13,223 nucleotides of DNA from Desulfurivibrio alkaliphilus. GTDB lineage: Bacteria; Desulfobacterota; Desulfobulbia; Desulfobulbales; Desulfurivibrionaceae. The stretch is from contig DSDS01000189.1 of NCBI GenBank assembly GCA_011048585.1, positions 1 to 13,223 on the forward strand, read 5' to 3'. Below, piece by piece: positions 7,330 to 13,223 of this stretch (position 1 is the first letter of the stretch; every line of letters starts with the position of its first letter). The notes below the pieces were generated by a model. It ran no database searches, was not told where the DNA came from, and saw only the letters and a program-made list of their open reading frames with translations. The position numbers and the translations under genes were made by a program.

Positions 7330-8661
7330 ATGGAAGTTCGCGTCGAGGAAGTAGGTTCGCTCACCCGGAGATTGGAGGTGGTTTTGCCCAGCGAGATGGT
7401 GACCAGGGAGCTGGAGGCCGCCTACGACAAGCTCAAGGGAGAGATCAACCTTAAGGGTTTTCGCAAGGGCAAGGTGCCACGCAAGGTGCTGGAAAAGAAT
7501 TACGGTCCCAAGGTGGAGTACGATGTGGCCGATCGTCTGATCCAGGAGACCTATTTTGATGCCCTGGAGGAGGTCAAGCTTGACGCGGTGGTCCATCCCG
7601 AGGTGCGGGAACATCGCTTCCAGGATGACGGCACCTTTTTCTATCAGGCCGAGGTCGATGTCCGGCCGGTTTTCGAGTTGGTGGAGTACAAGGGGGTCGA
7701 GGTTGAGATGCCCGAGCTGGTGGTGACTGACCAGGATATCGAGGCCGAGCTGGAAAAGTTGCGGCGGGAGATGGCTCCCCTCCGCAGTGTAACCGATCGG
7801 GAGATCGCCAACGGTGATATCGCGGTGATCGACTTCGAGGCCTATGACCAGGGCGTGTTGATGAAGCATGTCGGGGGCAAGGATTATTCGGTGGATGTGG
7901 GCAGCGGTCAGGTGGGCCCCGAATTCGAGGAGAAGCTGGTCGGGCTCAAGGCGGGCCAGGAGGCCACGGTGTCCATCGATTTTCCCGCCGGCTTCTCCAA
8001 TCCCATCCTGGCCGGTAAAAAGATCGAGTTCAGGATCGTGGTCAAGGAGGTTAAGGAGCGGGTGATGGCCGAGTTGGATGATGAGTTTGCCAAGGATGTG
8101 GGCGAGGGGTTCGCCTCCCTGGCGGATCTGCGCAGCCATCTCCGGGAGCAGCGGCTTAAGGCCATGGAGGAGCGGCAACGGGGCGACCTGGTCGATCGGG
8201 TGATGGCCGAAATTCTTAAAAGGCATGAGTTTGAAGTGCCGCCGCGGCTGGTGGCCCATGAGATCAGCGCCATGATCAAGGAGCTGGAGGACAACTTGGA
8301 AAATCGGGGCCTGAGCCTGGAGGCGGCGGGGATCACCCGTGAGTCGATGATCGAGAAATATCAGGATGGGGCGGCCAAACGGATTCGGGGTGACTTTATC
8401 CTGAAGAAGATCGCCGAACTGGAAGAGATCAAAGTGTCGGATGAAGATATCAGTAAGGGTTTTCAGCGCATTGCCGATCAGTACAACATGCCGGTGGCCG
8501 AAGTGCAGAAGTACTTTCACAGCCGCAATGAGTTGCTGCCCTTCATGCATGAGTTGCTTACCGAAAAGATCCTTGATTTTCTGGTAGGCTCGGCCATGGT
8601 CAGGACGGTGGCCCCGGTTGCCGCCGCCGCAACTAAAACCGATGAAGAAGAGGATAAATAA
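7330..8661 (+). CDS. tig: Trigger factor, ribosome-associated chaperone and peptidyl-prolyl isomerase
   Basis: Trigger factor docks at the ribosomal exit tunnel and shields nascent chains. The 443-residue product (E. coli 432) has the ribosome-binding domain with its signature GFRKGKVP at residues 43–50, an FKBP-type isomerase domain at about 156–245 (from NGDIAVIDFEAY through EFEEKLVGLKAGQEA), and a helical C-terminal chaperone domain rich in charged residues. The ATG at 7330 is preceded by the strong site AGGAAGGA (7319–7326). Upstream in-frame starts would run through tRNA-Leu and are rejected. The C-terminus ends in an Ala-rich and acidic tail. Its stop overlaps the clpP start by one base (TAATG), indicating translational coupling. 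Transcription probably begins at the tRNA-Leu promoter, with a possible weaker one just upstream. Confidence 0.97.
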   Translation: MEVRVEEVGSLTRRLEVVLPSEMVTRELEAAYDKLKGEINLKGFRKGKVPRKVLEKNYGPKVEYDVADRLIQETYFDALEEVKLDAVVHPEVREHRFQDDGTFFYQAEVDVRPVFELVEYKGVEVEMPELVVTDQDIEAELEKLRREMAPLRSVTDREIANGDIAVIDFEAYDQGVLMKHVGGKDYSVDVGSGQVGPEFEEKLVGLKAGQEATVSIDFPAGFSNPILAGKKIEFRIVVKEVKERVMAELDDEFAKDVGEGFASLADLRSHLREQRLKAMEERQRGDLVDRVMAEILKRHEFEVPPRLVAHEISAMIKELEDNLENRGLSLEAAGITRESMIEKYQDGAAKRIRGDFILKKIAELEEIKVSDEDISKGFQRIADQYNMPVAEVQKYFHSRNELLPFMHELLTEKILDFLVGSAMVRTVAPVAAAATKTDEEEDK

Positions 8662-9263
8662 TGAGCCTCATCCCCTTTGTGATCGAGCAGACCCCCCGGG
8701 GCGAACGCTCCTACGATATCTACTCTAGGCTGCTCAAGGAGCGGATCATTTTCCTGGGTACCGGTGTCAATGACGAAGTGGCCAATGTGATCATCGCCCA
8801 GATGCTCTTTTTGGAGGCCGACGACCCGGACAAGGATATTACCTTTTACATCAATTCGCCGGGGGGGGTGGTCACCGCCGGGTTGGCGATCTACGACACC
8901 ATGCGTTATGTGAAGTGCGATATCGCCACCCTCTGCCTGGGGCAGGCGGCCAGTATGGCCGCCGTGCTGCTGGCCGCCGGCACCGCGGGCAAGCGCTATT
9001 CGCTGCCCAACTCCCGAATCCTGATCCATCAGCCCATGGGCGGTTTCCAGGGCCAGGCCTCGGACATCGATATCCATGCCCGGGAGATTCTGCGGATGCG
9101 CCAGGAGTTGAACAAGATCCTGGCCCACCACACCGGTCAGAAATTGAAAAAGATTCAGACCGATACCGAGCGCGATTATTTTATGAGCGCGGAGGAGGCC
9201 AAGGCTTACGGCCTGATCGACAAGGTCCTGCTTGAACGGACCAGCACCAGCGAGGACGTTTGA
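8661..9263 (+). CDS. clpP: ATP-dependent Clp protease proteolytic subunit ClpP
   Basis: ClpP is the serine peptidase that forms a double-heptamer chamber and degrades proteins fed in by ClpX or another unfoldase. The 200-residue product matches the family length and carries the full catalytic triad: S98 in GQAASMAA, H123 in LIHQPMGG, and D172 in TERDYFMS. The N-terminus (MSLIPFVIEQTPRGERSYDIYSRLL) is the conserved axial-loop region, with little or no propeptide before it. The hydrophobic-pocket and handle regions look normal. A Shine-Dalgarno GAGGA (8650–8654) precedes the ATG, which overlaps the tig stop by one base. clpX follows 2 nt after the stop, matching the partnership of the two proteins. 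Confidence 0.98.
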   Translation: MSLIPFVIEQTPRGERSYDIYSRLLKERIIFLGTGVNDEVANVIIAQMLFLEADDPDKDITFYINSPGGVVTAGLAIYDTMRYVKCDIATLCLGQAASMAAVLLAAGTAGKRYSLPNSRILIHQPMGGFQGQASDIDIHAREILRMRQELNKILAHHTGQKLKKIQTDTERDYFMSAEEAKAYGLIDKVLLERTSTSEDV

Positions 9264-9265
9264 TA

Positions 9266-10528
9266 ATGGCGAAAAAGAAGAGTGACGAAAGCGAGATCTG
9301 CTGCTCCTTTTGTGGCAAGCAGCAGAGTGAGGTCAAGAAGCTGATCGCCGGCCCCACCGTCTATATCTGTAACGAGTGCATCGAACTCTGCAACGAGATC
9401 GTCAGCGAGGATCTGCAGAATGAGGAGGCGGCCGGCCAGGGCGCTCCCAAGATGCTCAAGCCCATGGAGATCAAGAGCCTGCTTGATGAGTATGTGGTTG
9501 GTCAGGAGCGGGCCAAACGCAATCTGGCGGTGGCGGTGCACAACCATTACAAGCGGGTGGAGGGCGAGGTTCAGGCCGAGTATCAGGACGTGGAGCTGCA
9601 GAAGAGCAACATCCTGCTGATCGGCCCCACCGGCAGTGGCAAGACCCTGCTGGCCCAGACTCTGGCCCGGCTGCTCAACGTGCCCTTCACCATCGCCGAT
9701 GCCACCACCCTTACCGAAGCCGGCTACGTGGGTGAAGATGTCGAAAATATCCTGGTCAACCTGTTGCAGGCCGCCGATGGCGATCTCCAGCGGGCCAGTC
9801 ATGGCATTGTCTATATCGACGAGATCGACAAGATCGCCCGTAAGTCGGACAGCGCCTCCCTGACCCGCGATGTTTCCGGCGAAGGGGTTCAGCAGGCCCT
9901 GCTCAAGATCATCGAGGGCACGGTGGCTTCGATCCCTCCCAAGGGGGGGCGCAAACACCCCCAGCAGGAGTACATCAAGCTGGACACCTCCAATATCCTC
10001 TTCATCTGCGGCGGGGCCTTTGTAGGCCTGGAGCAGGTGATCCGCCAGCGGGTCGCCACCAAGTCCCTGGGCTTCGGGGCCAAGGTGGTGGGCAAGAGCA
10101 AGAAGAAGACCGGGGAGATCCTGGCCCAGGTGGAATCGGCCGATCTGCTCCGCTTTGGCCTGATTCCCGAGCTGCTGGGCCGTCTACCGGTGGTGGCGAC
10201 CATGGAGGAGCTGGAGGAGGAGGATCTGATCCGTATCCTGCGCGAGCCGAAAAACGCCCTGACCCGCCAGTATGAAAAGCTGTTCGCCTTCGATGGCATT
10301 CGTCTGCGTTTCACCGAAGGGGCTCTGTCGGCCATCGCCCGGGAGGCGATCAAACGCAAGGCCGGGGCCCGGGGATTGCGCTCGGTGATGGAGGAGGCGA
10401 TGCTGGATGTGATGTATGAACTGCCCTCCCAGGAGGGCGCCCGGGAGTGCGTGATCAGCGAACAGGTGATCACCAGCCGCGATTACCCGGTGGTGCTTTA
10501 CGATAACAAAGAGAAGAAAACGGCTTGA
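9266..10528 (+). CDS. clpX: ATP-dependent Clp protease ATP-binding subunit ClpX
   Basis: ClpX is the hexameric AAA+ unfoldase that recognises tagged substrates and threads them into ClpP. The 420-residue product (E. coli 424) has an N-terminal C4 zinc-binding domain with C13, C16, C35 and C38, Walker A GPTGSGKT at 120–127, pore-1 loop GYVG at 153–156, Walker B ending in D185–E186, an RKH pore loop at 229–231, and the sensor-2 arginine R369 in GARGLRS. The ClpP-docking loop reads LGF (268–270) where E. coli has IGF, a conservative change. The ATG at 9266 is preceded by GAGGA (9252–9256). A TTG two codons upstream overlaps the clpP stop and is less likely. The lon start follows after 1 nt. Confidence 0.98.
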   Translation: MAKKKSDESEICCSFCGKQQSEVKKLIAGPTVYICNECIELCNEIVSEDLQNEEAAGQGAPKMLKPMEIKSLLDEYVVGQERAKRNLAVAVHNHYKRVEGEVQAEYQDVELQKSNILLIGPTGSGKTLLAQTLARLLNVPFTIADATTLTEAGYVGEDVENILVNLLQAADGDLQRASHGIVYIDEIDKIARKSDSASLTRDVSGEGVQQALLKIIEGTVASIPPKGGRKHPQQEYIKLDTSNILFICGGAFVGLEQVIRQRVATKSLGFGAKVVGKSKKKTGEILAQVESADLLRFGLIPELLGRLPVVATMEELEEEDLIRILREPKNALTRQYEKLFAFDGIRLRFTEGALSAIAREAIKRKAGARGLRSVMEEAMLDVMYELPSQEGARECVISEQVITSRDYPVVLYDNKEKKTA

Positions 10529-10529
10529 T

Positions 10530-12965
10530 ATGACCGATACTGTTGCCGGTCACAAAACCTATCCCCTGATGCCCCTGCGGGATATCGTGCTGTTTCCCCA
10601 TACGGTGGCTCCGCTGGTGGTGGGTCGGGAACGGTCGATCAGGGCGCTCGAGGAGGCGATGGCCTCCGGGACCGAGATCTTCCTGGCCGCCCAGCATGAC
10701 TCCTCCGAGGATGAACCCAGCGAGGAAGGGATACATGGGGTGGGCACGGTGGCCGTGGTGATGCAGTTGCTGCGCTTGCCCGACGGCACCATTAAGGCCT
10801 TGGTTGAGGGGAAGCGACGGGCCCGGGTGGTCCGTTATCTGCCCCATGCCGAAATCTTTATGGTGGTGGTGGAAGAGCTGCCGGAGCTGCCGGACTCGCC
10901 GGCGGTGGCTGTCGCCTTCCTCCGCGAACTGCGCGAGGCCTTTCAGGAGTACGTCCAGTACTACAAAAAGGTGCCCGGGGAGGTGAGTAAATCCCTGGGG
11001 CGGATCGAGTCGCCGGCCAGGTTTGTCGATGTGCTGGTGGCCCACCTGCCGATCAGTATCGGGGAGAAGCAGCAGGTTTTGGCCACCATCGATCCGGTGG
11101 AGCGTTTTGAGCTGTTGCTCAACCTGCTCCATAGGGAGATCCAGGTCGCCCAGCTGGAGGCCAATATCCGGGGCCGGGTCAAGAAGAAGATGGATAAGAC
11201 CCAGAAGGACTACTATCTGGCCGAGCAGATGCGGGTAATCCAGAAGGAGATGGGGGTCAAGGACGAGGCCGCCTCCGACTTGATGGAGCTGGAGAAGCGG
11301 ATCAAGGCGAAAAAACTGCCTCAGAACGCCCTGGAGAAGGTGGAGCACGAGTTCAAGAAACTCAAGTTGATGCCGGGGATGTCGGCGGAGGCCACCGTGG
11401 TCCGCAACTATATCGACTGCATCCTCAGCCTGCCCTGGCAGGAGCGCAGCGACAGCAGCCTGGATATCGCGGCGGCGGAGCAGATCTTGAACGAAGACCA
11501 CTATGGTCTGGATAAACCCAAGGAGCGGATTCTGGAGTACCTGGCGGTCAAATCCCAGGTGGCCAAGCTGAAGGGACCGATCCTATGCCTGGTGGGGCCG
11601 CCGGGGGTGGGTAAGACCTCGATCTGCAAGTCGGTGGCCCGGGCGATGGGCCGCGACTTTGTCCGGCTCTCCCTGGGCGGGGTGCGGGATGAGGCGGAGA
11701 TTCGCGGTCATCGCCGCACCTACATCGGGGCAATGCCCGGCAAGATTTTGCGTTCGATGCAGCGGGCTAAGGTGGTCAATCCGGTTCTCTGCCTGGATGA
11801 AGTGGATAAGATGAGCGCCGACTTCCGGGGCGATCCCGCCGCCGCCCTGCTGGAGGTGTTGGACCCGGAGCAGAACCACAGCTTCAGCGATCACTATCTG
11901 GATCTGGAGTATGACCTCTCCGACGTTTTTTTTATCACCACCGCCAACACCTTGGCCGGCATCCCCGCGCCGTTGCAGGACCGAATGGAGATTATCCGGC
12001 TCAGCGGCTACACCGAGGAGGACAAGGTCAATATCGCCAGCGGCTTCCTGGTTCCCCGCCAACTGGAGGCCAATGGCTTCGCTCCCGATGATATCCGGTT
12101 CTCCGATCCCGCCCTGCGGGAGATTATCCGCCGTTATACCCGGGAGGCCGGGGTCCGCAATTTGGAGCGGGCCATTGCCGCCATCTGTCGCAAGGTGGCC
12201 CGGGATCGTCTGCGGCGGAAAAATGGCGCCAAAAAATATCGTCTGACCCCGGCGGCGGTGGCCGCTCACCTGGGGGTGGCCAATTATCGCTACGGTTTAG
12301 CCGAAGAGCAGGACCGGGTGGGACTGGCCACCGGTTTGGCCTGGACCGAGGTGGGGGGCGAGCTGCTGCAGATTGAGACCGCTCTGATGCCCGGCCAGGG
12401 CAAGCTGACGGTTACCGGTAAGCTGGGTGAGGTGATGCAGGAGTCGGCCCAAGCGGCCTTGAGTTATGTCCGCTCCCGGGCTGAACGTCTGGGCTTGGCC
12501 CCTGATTTCTATCAGAAAATCGATATCCATGTTCATGTGCCCGAGGGGGCGATTCCCAAGGATGGGCCATCGGCGGGAATCACCATGGCCACCTCCATGG
12601 TTTCGGCCCTGACCAAGATGCCGGTGCGGCGGGAGCTGGCGATGACCGGGGAGATCACCCTGCGGGGGCGGGTGCTGCCCATCGGCGGGTTGGCGGAAAA
12701 ACTGCTGGCCGCTAAAAGGGGCAACATCCGCCGGGTTTTGATCCCCAGTGAGAACGAGCGTAACCTGGAGGAGGTTCCGGCCAAAATCCTCAAGGGTCTC
12801 CAGATTGAGCCGGTGGAGAATGTAGATCAGGTGCTGGAATGCGCCCTGGTCTATCCTGCGGATCGCCCCCTTTTCCGCGATCTCGCCGACCCGAACGGGG
12901 GAGGGGAGCCCCGGCCGGTGCCTCCGCCTTGCCTGCCGCCCCTGGAGTACCATCCGCCCCAGTGA
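10530..12965 (+). CDS. lon: ATP-dependent protease La (Lon)
   Basis: Lon is a homohexameric protease combining AAA+ unfoldase and peptidase in one chain. It removes damaged and short-lived regulatory proteins in the cytoplasm. The 811-residue product has the N-terminal substrate-binding domain (about 10–205), a coiled-coil linker (about 206–300, with KDYYLAEQMRVIQKE), Walker A GPPGVGKT at 356–363, Walker B CLDEVDK with D423–E424, and the C-terminal peptidase domain with catalytic S681 (PKDGPSAG) and K724 (GGLAEKLLAA). The last 25 or so residues form a proline-rich tail beyond the usual fold. The ATG lies 1 nt after the clpX stop with only a distant GAGAAG upstream, so translation probably depends on coupling. 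A terminator follows, making lon the last gene of the tig–clpP–clpX–lon unit. Confidence 0.98.
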   Translation: MTDTVAGHKTYPLMPLRDIVLFPHTVAPLVVGRERSIRALEEAMASGTEIFLAAQHDSSEDEPSEEGIHGVGTVAVVMQLLRLPDGTIKALVEGKRRARVVRYLPHAEIFMVVVEELPELPDSPAVAVAFLRELREAFQEYVQYYKKVPGEVSKSLGRIESPARFVDVLVAHLPISIGEKQQVLATIDPVERFELLLNLLHREIQVAQLEANIRGRVKKKMDKTQKDYYLAEQMRVIQKEMGVKDEAASDLMELEKRIKAKKLPQNALEKVEHEFKKLKLMPGMSAEATVVRNYIDCILSLPWQERSDSSLDIAAAEQILNEDHYGLDKPKERILEYLAVKSQVAKLKGPILCLVGPPGVGKTSICKSVARAMGRDFVRLSLGGVRDEAEIRGHRRTYIGAMPGKILRSMQRAKVVNPVLCLDEVDKMSADFRGDPAAALLEVLDPEQNHSFSDHYLDLEYDLSDVFFITTANTLAGIPAPLQDRMEIIRLSGYTEEDKVNIASGFLVPRQLEANGFAPDDIRFSDPALREIIRRYTREAGVRNLERAIAAICRKVARDRLRRKNGAKKYRLTPAAVAAHLGVANYRYGLAEEQDRVGLATGLAWTEVGGELLQIETALMPGQGKLTVTGKLGEVMQESAQAALSYVRSRAERLGLAPDFYQKIDIHVHVPEGAIPKDGPSAGITMATSMVSALTKMPVRRELAMTGEITLRGRVLPIGGLAEKLLAAKRGNIRRVLIPSENERNLEEVPAKILKGLQIEPVENVDQVLECALVYPADRPLFRDLADPNGGGEPRPVPPPCLPPLEYHPPQ

Positions 12966-12977
12966 TTTTCTTTGGCC

Positions 12978-13004
12978 CCCGCCGGAGGGCGGGCGGTTAT
13001 TTTT
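12978..13004 (+). terminator. Rho-independent terminator after lon
   Basis: CCCGCC (12978–12983), loop GGAG and GGCGGG (12988–12993) form a 6-bp all-GC hairpin. It is followed after CGG by TTATTTTT (12997–13004). It begins 12 nt after the lon stop and closes the operon. Confidence 0.8.
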
Positions 13005-13006
13005 GC

Positions 13007-13036
13007 TTGACGAATTCCAGCCCCTGTGGTTAATAG
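13007..13036 (+). promoter_or_regulatory. Promoter for the tRNA-Val/tRNA-Asp cluster
   Basis: TTGACG (13007–13012), the same -35 hexamer as the tRNA-Leu promoter, is followed after 18 nt by TAATAG (13031–13036). A G-rich discriminator (GGGGGCC) follows, a trait of stringently controlled stable-RNA promoters. The predicted start lies about 10 nt before tRNA-Val. The -35 begins only 2 nt after the T-tract of the lon terminator. Confidence 0.55.
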
Positions 13037-13052
13037 GGGGCCTTATCGGGAC

Positions 13053-13128
13053 GGGCGAATAGCTCAGCTGGGAGAGCATCGGCCTTACAAGCCGAGGGTC
13101 ACAGGTTCGATCCCTGTTTCGCCCACCA
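13053..13128 (+). tRNA. tRNA-Val, anticodon UAC
   Basis: The 76-nt cloverleaf has acceptor stem GGGCGAA/TTCGCCC, D arm GCTCAGCTGGGAGAGC, and anticodon stem TCGGC/GCCGA around the loop CTTACAA with anticodon TAC at 13086–13088. The T arm is ACAGG-TTCGATC-CCTGT. Discriminator A is followed by encoded CCA. The tRNA reads GUN valine codons and lies 12 nt upstream of tRNA-Asp in the same transcript. Confidence 0.97.
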
Positions 13129-13140
13129 TTCCGATATTCA

Positions 13141-13217
13141 GGGGTTGTAGCTCAGCTGGTTAGAGTGCTGGCCTGTCACGCCAGAGGTCGCGGGTTCGAG
13201 CCCCGTCAACCCCGCCA
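13141..13217 (+). tRNA. tRNA-Asp, anticodon GUC
   Basis: The 77-nt cloverleaf has acceptor stem GGGGTTG (13141–13147) paired with CAACCCC (13207–13213), and anticodon stem CTGGC/GCCAG around the loop CTGTCAC with anticodon GTC at 13175–13177. Discriminator G13214, an aspartate identity element, is followed by encoded CCA. The cluster may continue beyond the window edge, since no terminator is seen in the six remaining bases. Confidence 0.97.
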
Positions 13218-13223
13218 GAAAAA

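Noticed and set aside
7300..8550. 416-codon minus-strand open frame opposite tig
   Set aside because: It is exactly antisense to trigger factor, is rich in His, Leu and Gly as expected for a complement frame, and crosses the tig leader. No domain is visible.
10470..11501. 343-codon minus-strand open frame opposite the lon 5' half
   Set aside because: It is a shadow of the conserved lon frame and the clpX end, with repetitive HHH and LLL composition and no ribosome binding site that stands out.
1..13223. CRISPR, insertion sequence, prophage, defence or toxin-antitoxin system
   Set aside because: I noticed no regularly spaced repeats, transposase or integrase frames or terminal inverted repeats. 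Nearly all the sequence is covered by conserved housekeeping genes. The tRNAs show no adjoining integrase or att-like duplication within the window.

Overview
The window is a stretch of conserved, GC-rich chromosomal housekeeping DNA from a Gram-negative bacterium. The outer-membrane biogenesis genes (bamA, lolC, lolD) show it is diderm. Two gene orders seen here, methionine synthase–lysS–lolC–lolD–bamA and tRNA-Leu–tig–clpP–clpX–lon, together with a short folate-independent-type methionine synthase, suggest a sulfate- or sulfur-metabolising member of the Desulfobacterota (Desulfobulbales/Desulfurivibrio-like). That placement is inferred from layout and protein character, not from a database search.

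Left half, minus strand (about 1–6994, transcribed right to left): a 362-residue methionine synthase built from the MetE C-terminal domain only; lysyl-tRNA synthetase lysS; lolC and lolD, the inner-membrane lipoprotein-release ABC transporter; and bamA, the outer-membrane protein assembly factor, which runs off the left edge. Spacing is tight: 45 nt between the methionine synthase and lysS, 1 nt between lysS and lolC, and an 8-nt overlap between lolC and lolD. bamA follows after a 108-nt gap with its own candidate promoter. LolCD and BamA together deliver lipoproteins and beta-barrel proteins to the outer membrane.

Centre (6995–7186): a 192-bp divergent intergenic region. It carries a good sigma-70-type promoter for tRNA-Leu(UAG) on the plus strand, a weaker candidate for the methionine synthase on the minus strand, and a perfect 7-bp inverted repeat in the methionine synthase leader.

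Right half, plus strand (7138–12965): tRNA-Leu(UAG), then the protein quality-control series tig (trigger factor), clpP, clpX and lon. Junctions overlap by 1 nt or are separated by 1–2 nt. A chaperone that meets nascent chains is thus genetically coupled to the two main cytosolic ATP-dependent proteases. A hairpin terminator follows lon, and its T-tract runs almost directly into a new promoter driving a tRNA-Val(UAC)–tRNA-Asp(GUC) cluster at the right edge.

No mobile element, CRISPR array, prophage or clearly new system is visible. The two most unusual items are an extra domain of about 130 residues between the signal peptide and POTRA1 of BamA, and an aspartate in place of the usual glutamate zinc ligand in the short methionine synthase.
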